Positions 24,501 through 39,500 of a stretch of DNA of 64,000 nt are shown piece after piece. A program made the translations under genes and the position numbers. The DNA is taken from contig CAJQUW010012914.1 of NCBI GenBank assembly GCA_907163375.1, positions 27,426 to 91,425 of the forward strand, given 5' to 3'. Under the pieces are notes generated by a model that was given only the letters and a program-made list of their open reading frames with translations, had not been told where the DNA came from and searched no databases. Source of the DNA: Prostheceraeus crozeri (Eukaryota; Platyhelminthes; Polycladida; Euryleptidae). Numbering within the stretch: position 1 is the stretch's first letter; the number at the start of each line of letters is the position of its first letter.

Positions 24501-27500
24501 TGCGTGTCTGCCGAGTTCTACCCGGCTCCTTTTCTTGTCAGACAGGATCAAATACATGCAAATCCAGTAGGAAGCACACATTGAAGTTTTCTGAAAAAAT
24601 GGCATTTGTCTGTTCTTTCCCGGATTATGTAAGAAGTACTTAGTTTAGGAAAAAGTTTGAATCGCTCCCTTTGTGCGACGTAAAGCTTTTCTTTTAAATT
24701 ACAAAAAACGCGTCGGGCGAATTTTTCTGTAATTTTAAAATATAACTTTGCATCGTACAAAGGGAGCTATTCAAACTTTTTCTTTTGCGACCAAGCCTAG
24801 ACTCAAAATTGTTGGTATGGAAGTCTTCAAGTCATGCAATCATGCGCTGATATTCCTTTGTCAATGAAGCTGAGGACATTCAGATTCAACAAGCATTAAT
24901 AATGTCAGTAAATCGAACAAATTTGATTAAAGCTAAACCAAATTTTTGCAGAAATCACCGATCAGCAGTTGCTGTTAGCATGAAAACAGTATATGCATTG
25001 CGCACATGATAGGAAATGACCTGAAGGAATTCCATGCTAAGAATTATAGCTCTAATCAGACGAAGCGTAGAAAATCTCACTTTTACTGGAAGAGAGAAGA
25101 GTAACTAGAAAGAATTTGGTAGATGCGCAGATTCGTAGTTAAGTAGAGCATGCAACATTCATTCTCTCATCGAAGTCTCCTGCTAGCGGCACAGATTTAC
25201 AGAGATTTAATCGATAGAAAGATTTGTCTATTACACACAAGAACTCTGTTGTCTTTTTGCTTCCATCAAAATCAACCATCAAGTAAACACCTTTGACGAC
25301 TTATCATTTCACTTAATCAAAATTCTTGTTAAGCAGTCTTACATAATTGCTGTAGCTTGCTGTTTGCTTACATGTTTGCTGTAGACAAACTGATCTCGAC
25401 ATCAATTGTCTCAAAATGGACTTAGCACAGATATGTCACACACATGAGCATAATCATCAAATTGTCAAAAATGTGAGATATAGCAGGCGTTGAAAGAAAA
25501 CATTCACGAACTTCTCAGGAGAACTTGACTTCATCTCTGCTCTGTGATATACATGCAGCTGTCACCGAGGCTGGCTTTTGCCAGACCATTGCGCCATTTC
25601 ATTAGCACTACAAGATACATGACTTCCCTACTACGTAAACTAAAGACAATGCGAACCACAGAATTGGATTCATCTACGTGCGCTTTGATTTCCTTTAAAG
25701 GAAGGGCTATAACTTATGTAACCTTAACATCGAAATGCCACATCATAGAATTAGACAACTTGCTCCTTCTCGAATGGATAATTCATGTATGGCTTGCTAT
25801 TGGAAATTGCAAACAATAAGCTGTCATCAGAGGACACCAGAGCCAGTGAGATGCATGCGTGCTTTGATATCACTTCGCACACATCAAAACACACATCGCT
25901 TTCTTGGCTAGCATTCGATTCAGTGTATGCACTATACAGTGAGAAATGCCGAGGAGAAGATGTGAAAACATCAAAAGAACTAATTTTCGCACGCCTGCTA
26001 CTTTTTTAATAATGATCGGAAGGGCCAATGTGATGGAGAAAACTTGTGTGCAGTGATCTGAATTCTTCGAATCTGAAGGAATTTTGGCAATCGAAGCACT
26101 TTGCTGGAACTCACATTAATCCGCAAGCGACGCACGACTTTTTTCCTATCTCTGTAAGGTATTAGGAATTCCTTTTTGCCCACTTAATAGATTCCTCGAT
26201 GTGCCGTCGATTTCGTATTAATCACACTTCTTGCAAACCGAAGCAGATAAACAAAATATATAATTCTGTGATGCGAACAGTCTTAATCTGTGGGTTTAAG
26301 TCTATTGCCACAATTTGATGTTGAATGAAGCATCGCTGAAAAGACCCCTCCCCAGGAAAAGTGAGAAATTGAGCGCAACTTATGGGTGAGATGTTTCACT
26401 TTGAAGTCTTCACTATCTCATGTTATAACATCAGTAGTCAGTATTGAAAGTCACTAAATTGAAACATCAGAAATTCGGTTGTAAAACGTCATGGCAGTGA
26501 TTCTGATCAAAAATGTAAAGAAAGTGAACATTTCAATGAGGAAACATTGACATTGTTGAATAAGACGAAGGAAGAATCGAGACTGGTGCTAGAAAGTTGT
26601 TGGATTTGCATTATTCTTGTTTTCAGCAACTGTGCATGAATTGCTGCACTGAATATGCACTCGTAAATTTCAGCTTAAAAAGAAAGCATTGGTTCAAATC
26701 TCCTAATGATTTACGATGTAGACACAGACAGCCCGCAACATGCTTTCTGGTTGATATTTAAATAGCGTTGTGGCGGAAGATGGATAAGTTGAACTATATA
26801 AAGAAGAGCTGATCTTAATCAGTGACTGTATTTCTTTTCCCGTAATCACTTTCATATTATGACTTGATGCAACATGATGTTTTAGAAAAATTCTGTAAGC
26901 AGTTAAATTAAAATGTGGAAATGTAAAACACCTTTCACTACAAAATCGTTTAAATTTGAAGGTGGGTGCATAAAGGCGAATAAAAAAGTTGAACAGTTCA
27001 TCTGCATGTGCAGAGAAGCAAGTTAATAGTTCACCTATGAATTAAAAATGATTTATACAAGAGCGTGTAATTACGCTATATGGAAAAAAATGCTCATTTA
27101 TATCTTTATCTGCGACTTCGGTATTTAAGAAGCGATCTAAAGAAAGGGTATTAAATTTTTATATAATATGCTTTTTTATTTTGCTTTTTCCTACCCAACC
27201 TAGGGCATAAAGGAACATGGAACAGCCCGCATGCACTGGTAACTCACCACTTCAAGGCTGCAGCCTCTAAATAGAGCTTCCTCCTCAGGCGGACAGACTT
27301 AAACCGTGAACCGTGCTGCCTTTAACCGATTGTGCTATACAATCACTTAAAATTTTTCACCAATTGATGACAAAGGTAAAGAGGATCAAACCTGAAGTAC
27401 TCTTACTCTTACATGCACTATTCATGACTGCTGAAAGATCTACATGTAGTTTTGTTATCATTATGTAACTGCATGTATTTCGTATTCTAATATAATGACG

Positions 27501-30500
27501 TCATATAATATAATGACATATGATATAATATAATGGAATATAATGACGTTTAACACGAAGCGAATGTCATGACATTCATAGTTGTTTCGTGCTAAACTTC
27601 TTTTGCTCTTGATCAATGGGTTATGACTATTAAATGCACAACGACAGTGCCTCAAGCTGTCTAGCTTCATCTTAGATGTCTGAGCCGCCTTGCACATGTC
27701 ATTCCGCCCCTCCTGTGCCAGCACGCTCTGTTCTTTTCTTACCTGTTAACTTCTTCATTTTTATCTTTTAGTGTACGCGTAGGTGTAACTGTTTTCATTC
27801 ATTTCATGATTATGACCGTCTGAAGGCGAAAGCTCGAACAACATTCTTTCCTACTAGTGTGGTTTTTACTTTATTTATTTACTGATTTAGCTCTTTCAAG
27901 TGATGTGTTCAGAGTTTGAAATTGTTGAAATACATCAGTTCATCAGTGGCTCATGGGAGGTTGGATCTCTTTTGTCAGGTAGGTGCATGAAAATAAAAGC
28001 TCTGCAATTTTATCTCAAAAAAGCATGTTTACATTTATGAGAAGCGATTTAGCGGATTGATTGATACATAACCAATAAATGCATGTGAATCACATTAACG
28101 TATTAATGCCCGAGTTATTCAAACACAATTTGCCGGCATTCTAGGCATTGAACGAGGATGTGAGTGATGCTATTAAAATCGTGTTGATCTTCTTTTGCTT
28201 TTGATAGCAAGTTTTTACGGTTGACTCAAAAACTTAGCGTCGAAATGTATGAGGTAGGGTGGGCTTGGTATTACTGAGTTTTAAAGAGATATTGAATCGC
28301 TTATCTGTCAATTGTCTGACGAATGTAGTGGAGATACAGCTCCAGAAATGTCACGAACTCAGGTCAGATTCCGATTGTTTCCGGTCAATGACTGGTGAAC
28401 GGAAGCATAATTTTCAGTAACCTTCAGTGTGCTCTTCTTGCACAATACGATTAGGTAGATCACAATGACCAATATTAGTGATTTTTAAGTATTTCTGTTT
28501 TTCATGGAAGTTAAATTGATGAAGATTACTTACTTACTTTTTGTTTTATATTCATTATCCATTCTTCGTAGGGGAGGACGGTTTTTCCCAATGGATTTTC
28601 TCCGTAATTCACGGTTGGCAGCATCATTCTCCTTCAGGCCAAGCTCCTTGCAATCAGTAAGCACCGGTAGTTCCAAGCCACATGCCTTCTTGTCACAGTT
28701 ATCCTCTGGCTTCCGGAGAACATGCCCGAACCATCTAAGACGGTTCCTTTTCAAGACGGCCTTCATATCTTCTATTCCAAGAAGCTGGAGAAGCAGGGAA
28801 GAAGCGAGCCTGTCCTTCAAGGAAACGCCCATCATGCAGCGGATCATTCTGCGTTCTGCTGTCACCCTTTGTTGATGGGCCATGTTTCACTGCCGTATAT
28901 CATACACTTTCTCACACATTGATGAAGATAAGATACAAATAAGTAGACTCTGGTTCTGGAACTGGTTTTGATGTGCTGTAATACAAAGCGAAAACTATTG
29001 TGTTGCGGCGAACAACATCAACCAACTTTAACATCAGCAATATTTCCTAAATAAGAATTAACAAAAGGGACATGAAAGTTAATGAAAGGTCAAATATACT
29101 AAAAATACGCTCGTGTAACACAGTGACGAGAGAATAAAGCTCAAAATGATATGATAATTGAATACAAAAACCAGAAGAAAGTTTGACAGACACACATGGA
29201 AAGGCTGCAAAATCGTTGAGCAAAATATGCTCCTTCTGAATGAGTATTGATAAATATCTCCTTCAGATAAGGATTGAACCATTTTACAGCCACACATTGA
29301 TTTTGAAACCTTTTCATGTGTGTCTTTCAAGCTTTCTTTTGATTTGTTTGTATTCAATTATCACATCATAGACGAATGGCTTAGAAGACTCGCGTGTGAT
29401 AATGATTGGGTGCATGAACAGTGTGAACAGCATTTATTTTACTTGGTATGCCGCTGATTGACTTCCTCGGCTGCTTAATCCACCCCGTCTACTTTCCTGA
29501 TGAGCTTTCCAACGCCTCAGAGTGTTGCTTCGAACCGATGCATACTTCAGGCCTGAGCAATCATCCATTCTTTAAGGCCCAGGTTCGTCCTGGAATGGGG
29601 TTCTGCTCTCTGAGAAGCTTCTGATTGTATTCAAGACAAGGCAGTTGGTCTCACTTCAAACATGGCATCTCTCAGGCACCGTAGAGCAGTCTCCTGCCTG
29701 TCCCTCTTCTATCGCTAGTATTGTCTTCGGTTTGATGAACTCTCGTTTGTTACTCCATGATCTTGTTCTTTCTCCAAATGTGTAAAAAGAAGCGACTACA
29801 CAAACTTATGCCACGTTGTGCACTCAGCATTTCAGGAGATCCTTTCACAGAGCAGCAAAGCTAGAATCAGCTTTCCTTGGAAGTCTTTCGTACATCTGCT
29901 TGTGTTTAAGCCCTCAAGTGGCTGTCAAAGCGATTTAACCTAACTTCTTGTAACGTTGATAATTCGAAAGTTTTTTCTCATTTACTTAAAGTATATTATC
30001 ATTGTTTTCGATTGTATTTTTACCCTTTCTATTTACATAGATATGCAATTATGAGCTATTACATGGAAGCCAAACTTCTTAGATCCACATGCATGCCTCT
30101 CCACTTTTCTCTTTCCTTATCTGTTATCTTCTTTCTCAGTTTTTCTGCTATAATTGCTTAGTCTGCTTTCTCATTCCCGTATTTCTTTCCCGTATTTCGA
30201 CATGATTTAAGATGCTTTGGTAGACAATCGATCCCCGCTACTTTCTTTAATGTCGGCGGTCACAATTGTGACGTGATATTCATTCATTGATTATTATTGC
30301 CTTGACAACTGATGTGTGGTGTTGAGGGTTTGACCCTGCCAATTGACACAGTCGCGTAAGTGGCTCGTAGCTCAGTTGCTTAGAGCACAGGTCTAGTTAA
30401 CCTTGGTCGTAGGTTCGAATCCTAACAGCCGCACATCTTTTGCATGGCAATTTGATCTATCGTTTATTTAATTTCATTGTTGTTAATTTGTTTATCTTAG

Positions 30501-33500
30501 TCTGTTTTTCCTCAGTTGAGGGACACATATAGTAGGCTAGTCTTTTCCACCAAGATGCGATTAAACAAATGATTCTGAAGACCATTGTGCTTGTCTATCT
30601 GTTGCTTATCTAGACCAATAAACCGAGGTAGTTGCGGAATGTTTTGTCACTTACTATTTTCAATAGCAATCGCATACTTTTGATAATGAAGTTGAGATTC
30701 AATAATAAATTCGGCGGATGGAGGAATATTTTGTCACTTCTTTGAACTTTGAAGTTGAATGCGAATCTCACTATGTTGCCGACTCGTACAACAGTGCGAG
30801 ACTTTTACGCGGCTCAATTCTTTGCTTAACAATATCGATGACAGTTGACTGTGCATATTGTAATTGAATTGACTAAAATCAACGGCGTCATTAAGCATGC
30901 ATCATGTTTGATTTTCATTGAGTGCATATTGTCGACTGAAGTCAGATGAACTTCGATAGATACATATAGATAACTCGAAATAAGAACTGAAAGAAATCAA
31001 ATGAAAGCTTACTTTGGAAAGCGAACTCCTCTTTTCAATTCATAAGATGCTACTCGGTTTTTCGTAATTCTTTTTGACAGAACATCTTTCATCAAGCTTG
31101 TTTTAAACATCTGTAAGGTTGAAGAAAATTTCACAGGAGACTTTGACCTGAAGATTCTTTTAGTTCCAATCATGTGTTACTGCTTTTATGAATTTGAGAT
31201 GTTTTCTTTGAACAGCTTATACTTGAAGACGTGATCGATGGAAAATGTCAGCTATATTTATCTACATGTACAGACGAACTAAATAAAGAAAGTGATTTCT
31301 TCGTTCGCTAGGATGGATTGATACATCATACGGATGAGGAACGAAAAATCATTTGACATCGCAATTCTCTTAGCAAAGTTCTGTTTTTCGAAAAACATGC
31401 TCAGGGTATTCGTCTGCCGCCGGAAAAGACAATGTAGTAGACGAAATATGAAATTATGCCTAAAGATGAATTTTGGAGTGGTTTTTATAAGCTTCTGGTA
31501 ATATTTGAGATGTAATGTCATTATTCTTTCTTGTGCTTCATCTCAGAAACGAAAGTACAAACGTAAAATGTGACAGTTGCACACAAACTTGATGAACTGC
31601 CTTCACGAGCGAGGGCATGATAGATATCGGCAGATTCGTATAGAGGAAAACCTGTCCTGTAGCGGAAGGTCAATGAATTGACAAAAGGATTATTTATAAT
31701 GTAGACAGATCTGTTTTCTCATCGATGTCACTGTGGTGTGACATATCTCCGATTCTGTCCACTTGGATTGGTGATTCCAAGCTGGAGTGCCACGTCGTTG
31801 CAGACCGATGCAAAGAGTCATTCTTTCTCTGTCCTTCTTTCAAATGCCTGAGGTACATTTCAGTCAATAGTGACTCTATTTTTTTTGATAGATGCTAATC
31901 TTTCTCTATAACAAATTTAATTTTTGAGGCTGTGCATCTTAAATGTACAGGACCGCGCTTGGTCGTGCTTGAGCGTCCAGGATTAAGCGGTCGAAACGCG
32001 ATCGTCCTGACCAAGTTCCTGTTGATGACCTCATTAAAAATAGTCAAATAATTTGTATGCATGTTTTGTAGAATTCTATTTCACGTTTTAGCTGAAGGAA
32101 CTAATATTATATTAACTGTTACACACCTGGTAGATTTTAGATAGCGTAATCCCGCTGTGTTAGCTAGATCTGGTATTTTGATTGGAAACAGACCTGTCCT
32201 CTTATCATCTGAATGGGCAGACTGTTAAATAGGATCTTTTCAATGTATAAGTGATAAACATAATTTTGAACAGAACGACTTGCTCGACAATTCATTACAC
32301 ATGAGGAGAGGAGAAGCGTTGTTTGTCCTTCTATTAAGTATTTTTAAAATTTTTAGACATTTTAGGATATAAAAATTTTCTTTTAAATCATATTTTGTAC
32401 CTATTGAAAATTAACTAGTCATTAGCTTGTGTTTTTCTAACTTTGTTACCTTGACGCACTTTGCTACGTTGAATCAATCACGACCCGAAGCCCTGTAAAT
32501 TCCCGCAGCGATATCGCTGTCCCACACCTCTCAGAACCTCACAGCCCCGCCAGAAATATGACTGCATGCATACGCAAAATTTTTCTCATAAATAATAATT
32601 CTCATTGTACCGTTTTTGAAATGGTACATGTGGCAATTCAATGCAGTGACTTCAAAGTAAAACATGAAAATAAAGAGTGGATTTGTGATAAGTTAGAGAT
32701 TCTGTGAATGTTACCGGTACTAATTACGTTTTCGTTAACAGCTCCAGTCAACCTAAGGTAATTAATGCACAAGACGGCAGCTGATTGAGTCTGGGATGAC
32801 AGAAACTGAACTATCGGCGAACATCGGTTTTGATGAATGTCTGTAGTCATCCCGGTAGATGTCGTTGTATGAAGATCGGCGATCCGTGATGTTGTGTGTG
32901 TGTGTGTGTGATCTTTTGTTTGAGGAGTCACTTTGGTGATGCTGTGATAAGTAAATAGTTAGTCTGATGACAGCCCATTATCGTGTCAGAAAAATGAAAA
33001 TAAATGTAAATATAAGAATGAAAGTAGTCAGAACATCAGCACTTGTTATATGAACGGAAATTGCCGGAATTTAAGGAATTTTGCCAGTTTGATTGAGAAT
33101 TCTCATGCTATTTCTCGGTCGTCAAAGCCACAAAAGCCCTAAGAATCCCGAAACTCAATGCATTGAAAATTGAATTTCAGCTCTTATGAATCCCAACACC
33201 ATACGACACTGTATGCGGTGCAGTGTGATATGAGACTGCGACTGCGTGGTTGAGAATGATTACTACACTTTGAGAAGTCTGTCAAGCCTTTGTGCACATA
33301 TAATAAAGCGAGTAATTTACATAAATCATCATCTTGAATGTCTTGTTTAAGTTTCGGTCAGTGATTTATCTGCAAACAACATCTATTTGAGAGGTCTGAA
33401 GTGGATTATAGTGCTGCGAAATACATCTACTTTAGACATTTTATTGTCACTGATGGATAGAGCAGCTGACATAGTCTTTGACTAATGCTTAGCTTGTCTT

Positions 33501-36500
33501 CCTACTACTACGATCATCTATAATAATAATCAGTGATGTCAACACCAATAATTATGTGTAAATCTATAAAATATGTAGTGAACAATGTTTACGATTTCAG
33601 GAGTGATGCAGAATCGGTAGAACTTAAGCAGTTACTCCATTGCTATAAGAATGACTTACGTATGGCATAGTATTTCTTTTCCTCATCAAAATGTGTTCTT
33701 TTTAAAATTGACTGAATTAAATGCGTTTAAGTAAAATATTTGGAAAATATAATTGGGGAATTGTGAAGAAGAATTTAATAAATGCTTGGTCATTGTCATC
33801 CTAATTTCTGCTTGGGTATTCTGTCAAGTACGTGATGAATAATTGATTTGAGTATTAGATCTTTAGATATTAATCTTTTTGCTGGAGATTTTGTTAGATT
33901 TCATCTTCTTTAAAAATATCTATGGAAATTTCCATGAACCGTGACGCTAACTGCTTGACGTAATCTTGTCACACTTATCCTGTGTACTGAACACTTTCTG
34001 ACTTGAAATAAATATTACTTCCACGAAGCTTTGATGGAGGGATACTGTGTTCTATTGCTGAACCCAGTTCAAAATTCAGTTTGTGTCACCAAGGCGATCA
34101 GGACATCACGGAACGAATACAGTACATGGGATAGGATTTAATTGCGTTTCCAGTTTTTGCTTCAAGTATTGATGTGTACAACACCCTATTCATCAGTTAC
34201 AAGAACTCTACAATCGATATCTCTGACTGTTTTGCTTTTCACTAATATATTTGATGATGTCAGCGCTCGGATGTCGAAGATGCCATACATGAATTGATTT
34301 TATTTTGTTAATATGCAGGGTGTTCAATATTTAACCGAACCCAATAAAATGAAGGAAAATCTATGCTTTCAAGTTGTTCTTTATGGCTACCGACAGCTGT
34401 ATGAAGTGTATCACAGCTTGATAAAATCAGATATCTATGGTTGCACTGAAAGTTAAAGCGCGATCAATAATTCAGCAATCATTACGCTAACTGAGTGAGT
34501 GATGAGCATAGCTATCTTTCTTATATCAACACTTGATTTAAGAATTTTGTGCGTTGTAGTTGAATCACATTGAAAAAACATTGACCCCTGAAGAGCACGT
34601 CTTTGTTGTGGAATCATATTACAAACACAATCGTAGCTACAAATGTGTCTCGGACAACTGACCGTTTCAATCAGCAACTTCGTCTAAGTCAACGATGTAC
34701 GAGCTGATCTCAAAATTCCATCAAACCGGCTCAGTCACTGATCTCAAAAAGTCTGGCAGACTACCATCTGTTCGAACAGAAGATAATAAAGACTTGGTTG
34801 CCGCTGCTTTTACTGCCATCCCTAAGAAGTCTATTCGACGTGCTTCTGTGGAATTAGATATCTTAGTTGGAAGTTTGCATGGTATCCTACATGATATTGG
34901 TTTAAAACCATATAAGCCACATCTTTTGCATGCAACAAACGACGACAATCTGGACAGGGGCATGCAGTTCTGTGAGATTTTTTATCTGCTGCAGAAGATC
35001 AACCGGATCTTGTAGATCATATCTTATGGTCAGATGAAGCCATTTTCAAAATCAATGGTCATGTTAATCGCCACAATTCAATTTACTGGAGCGACGAAAA
35101 CCCATGCAAGATCCTGCAAAAAGATGTCAATGTTCCTGGAATCCTTGATTGGTGCGGAATATCAGTGCTTGTTGGACCGTTTTTCGTGGATGGTACTTTC
35201 ACTGGTGATAGGTATTTCAAACTTATTAAGGAGCAGGTTTGGCCGATCGTTTCCCATCGTGAAGATGTTCATTATTTTCATTTCCAACAAGATGGAGCTC
35301 CACCCCATTATGCTGTCAAGGTACATGAGTGGTTGAATAAACATTTTCCTGAACGATGGCTGGGTTGTCGTGGTCCTATTGAATGGCCCGCCAGAAGTCC
35401 TGACCTCTCTCCATTCGACTTTTTTTTGTGGGGTGTGATAAAAATTCAGTCTATGTACAACATCCGAGATCAATCTCAGAAATGAGGATGTTGATTCAAA
35501 GTGAATGTGATAAAATCACGCCTGAAGTTTTCACGAAAGTGTGTCGCAGTGTTTTGTCACGTTTCAAAGAGTGTATAAAAGTCGATGAACACCACTTTGA
35601 AAATTTCAGAACTTAGGATTGTTCACGTTCTAATTGTTTACTCACTTTTGTTTTTACAGCGCTGTCTCTAACCATAAAGAACGGTTTGGAGGCACAGTTT
35701 TTCCTTCATTTTATTGGGTTCGGTTGCATATTGAACAGCCTGTACATGTACTTATTATATTGATCAAACAAGTCCAACACGAGGAAACATCTTGATTGTA
35801 TGTTCGTGAAGTTATTCATTTGATGACTTTTTATATTGTCCCTATCCAAAAGAGGCGTAAGACAAGTCGACCCTCTCTCCCCAATGCTGTTCATAGCAAC
35901 CCTTTAATTACATAGCGGGGCTGAACATCGACGGAGAGAAGTTAATGAATTTGAGATTCCCAGACGACATTATTTTGATGGATGAAGACCCAGAACAAGT
36001 TCAAAGAACAACAAACGAGCTGAGTGACCGGGAAAGGAAGTTGGACTGAAGATGAACGTGGACAATACTAAGCAATGACCAACGGACCCCAGAGTAACTT
36101 ATATATCGATGGAAAGGAGGTACAATACATTGACGATTTTATCTATCTTGGACAAACAATCTCATCCCTTAAGAGACAGGAGAAAGAAGTTGCGAGGAGG
36201 GTCCAGAACGCATGGAAAACCTTTGGAATCTCCGGAATTACCTGGTCGCCAAAGATATTCGAATGACTGCAAAGAAAAGGCTTTTTGAAAGGTGCATTCT
36301 CCCTGCACTAATCCATGCATTACAAACATGGTCCCTTACGAGGAAACTGGAGGAAAAACTAGCAGTGACGCAACGTGCGATGGAGCGACGAATTCTCAGC
36401 ATTACCAGAAAGATACCAGAAACGATCGAATCAAAAATGAAGAAATCAGGAGAAGAACAAACATGAAAGACGTGGTTCAGGAAGCTCGTCAACTAAAATC

Positions 36501-39500
36501 ATAGAAATCGACAACAATAAAACCTCTAGAACGGAGGTCAAGCTTCATGCAATACACAATAGTGGCACATAAATCGCACGCATTTTCACTTAGATACACA
36601 TGTCAACGACTGTATCATTGGGTTAGAATGAGTCACATGTGTAATTCTAAGCTTTTCATTGGTCATTCATGCCCCAACTTAGTTCCCACGGCGGTGCCGC
36701 GACCTTGAGTCAATTTCCATTCTAGTCAACTTCAGTTAAACAATCTATTTCTATGCCTAAAATGGAAATGGGCGGGACACGTAATCAGGTGGGATGATGG
36801 AAGATGGACAACGAAACTCACCACTTGGACACTTGTGTGTCCGTATTAATGCATCGGGCGTTCAATGACTGCATCAAAGCATCACAATTATTTTAAAATA
36901 GTGTTCACATGTAATATACACTAATAATTGTAATCTTGAGATTCAGGAAGTAGAGATGTCGCGTTTAGACGACCGTGTCATAGTGGATGACATAGCCTCA
37001 TGGAAGGAAAAGCCTTTCGTCTTTTGTGCGCATTAGATAAGATGAGACTGTATTTATAGGAAGGAATATCAGAAGGATCCCGCGAATTTCTTGTCTGTAA
37101 TCAATGATCTTATCGTTTTTGTCATTTTGCAGCGATTAGAAAAAGCATGAAATGTAGCAGATGCTTTGCAACATAGAGCTATAAAAGAACACAAATTGCA
37201 GAAGAATAATGGAAATATGGAGAAGTGAAGCTCAAGCGTTACTACCTCTTACTGGGGGCGTGTAGACGGTGCTAACATAGTCAGTCAGACTTTTCTGGGA
37301 CGTTGTGGAATTTCTACTCGTCATAATGACTTCTAATAACCCTCTTTTGGCTTGACTTGACGGCCGAAAGTTCACAAAGCCGAGGACTTAACCACCGACA
37401 CGGACACCTGTGAAAAATAAAGTATAACAAAATCACAAGTTTTATTCAATAACTCATTTATAATGCTAATACACTTCGTTATTATTTATGTTGTCATGCT
37501 TTCTATGCTTAAAAGTGTCTTAAAAAGAGACGTAATAGAAAAAAGATAGAGAGCATCTTCCTATCCGATGCCCCGGCGAACTGACACTTCAATCTTTTAT
37601 TTTCATTAGCTGCACGGATTGTCTGGATAAATATTGCAGAACAATTTGTTGTGTGCTTCTTCAGCTTTTCAGCCATTCTAGATGTCAAGCCATTCCGAGC
37701 CGTACCGAAAAGGCCTTGTTAGGTGAAAAGCTGCGTCTACGATTGCTGCGGAGTTCAGTGCTGAAATTATCCAAGTCAGAAGGCATTTTTCTTTTTTTTA
37801 TGATTTTTTTCTAGAAAATGTGCCAAGACATTAACCTTAGCCTTGAGTTTTCAAATTCATCCAATGACGTGATAGTCGAAGTGATCTTCATATTATGAGT
37901 TGGCATTCAGAAATGATAGTTCTTCACAGTTGATCTGTTTTTATACTCGCATATTATTTGGTATCAATCGATTATCTACTAGAATATGTTTGACATTCCT
38001 ACAGCTATCGGTATATTTTGAATTACGCGACATAGAAGCATTCAGAGCATAAATAAAATGACAGCATTAATTGTGCAATTACCGACAGTGACTAATGAAA
38101 AGTTTTATCAACTAATTATTTGACAGAAAACGAATATTTCTTCAAGCATTTCTTAATATTATAAGACATATTCTTCGAAGAAATGTAAATAGTCTGGTTT
38201 CTGTCACCATGATTATCCGACCAAAGTAGCATTGAAACTTTTAACTAATGATTTGTTTTTTTTGTAGAATTTAACTAAATGCATTGATTGAAAAAAATTT
38301 AGCTACCTTACATGTCATTCAGTCAAAATTAGTACGTTGAAATGCCGGTTTTTGATGTTTACCGGCCGGGGTGCATACTTACCGTTCAATATCCAAACCT
38401 GTGGAAAAAATGACTCAAAACCAGATAGTAAGTTAGTTCATTATTAAAATAGGTGAAGCCTAAATGTAGGCATTCTCTATCAAAGAATTTAACATAGTCA
38501 ATTAGTAAAATGTAATTTTGGTTGCTTTGAATTTTGTTAATCAATTTTCCATCAAATTTTGAGGAAAAGAAAGCAAAAAAATCATTACAAATGCTGAAAA
38601 GTTTTTGCTTTTCGACCGTCAGCTCTCAGGCGATGTTGAGCTTCAGCATTACTGGTGCTCTTTTATCTGTTTGTTGTCTGTTTGTCGTATTCTTCCTCAT
38701 TTCGCCACTGCATTGACTTTTAAAGTTTTCGCCTCACTCTGCAACGGTTGTTGGGTTGACGATTGTATCATAGTGCGAGAAGCAATTAACATTACTTATA
38801 CTTCATGTAGCAAAACTGAAGCGTCGAATGTCGAGGTCAGCTTTTACCGCGTTATATTCTTATGAGAAAGAAAGCTGTGCTGACGTCACCGCTTTGTTTC
38901 CTATTGGACACATCGGCAGTTAATGGAATGGGCATTATAAGAAACATTAGTGATGCGGTTCACCGGTGTAACGCGAATACCCACAGGTAATTTTAGTAGC
39001 AACTAAACCTAATATAGGATTTCAGATTCCGTAGCGACAATTTAAGATTCCATTGCAATCATTTTGGGCTCAGTGAATGGTGTAGCGACAGCCAATAGCG
39101 CAGAGAAACACAGCTGGCAACACAGCTTTACTTAACAACCAATGAAGTGCCATTACCTGTTTGTCGACCTAATTCGTCGTCAAGAATAAAAAATCTCCTT
39201 ATCTGTCTTACATCTTGTACTCAGATAGTTATTCTCGTCATGTTCCAGAGTTCATCGAAGGTGGAAGCTTGTACACCGCTATTCATGGAGCTCCGGAGCT
39301 AAGGCTTACAACGATTAGTTGGAAACGTCGTCTTCACTATTCGAGAGACATCGCTAACGGAATGGTGAGTAACGAGATGGGATGTGGTTATCGAATAGAA
39401 AAACACTTTATTCGTCAAAGCATCAAGAACTCAGTAAAATATGAGTGGTAATCTACTATAACATGAATATTTGACAAAATATTTCGTGTGTGCGGTCGAC

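Larger units (their letters stand above)
24011..39248 (+). other. LIMK intron 3 (15.2 kb)
   Basis: The donor is GTATGT and the acceptor CATGTTCCAG. Listed elements are a MITE (24412) with a nested hairpin, LINE relics (28530, 29480, 35848), a foldback element (29147), SINEs (30330, 37262), a DD41D mariner (34316) and a hAT-like MITE (36500). The stretches 25193-28529, 30491-34315 and 37413-39248 hold only short AT-rich repeats, such as TAATATAATGACG at 27478-27545, a (TG)9 run at 32893-32910 and unremarkable short ORFs. Confidence 0.8.

Noticed and set aside
27230-27350. Possible minus-strand tRNA-like element
   Set aside because: Only a weak box A-like stretch is present; box B is not convincing and no second copy was found.
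30360-30434. A genuine tRNA-Thr(AGT) gene
   Set aside because: The same non-tRNA tail follows related heads at 5398 and 46015, and the anticodon stem has a mismatch, so a SINE is the better call.
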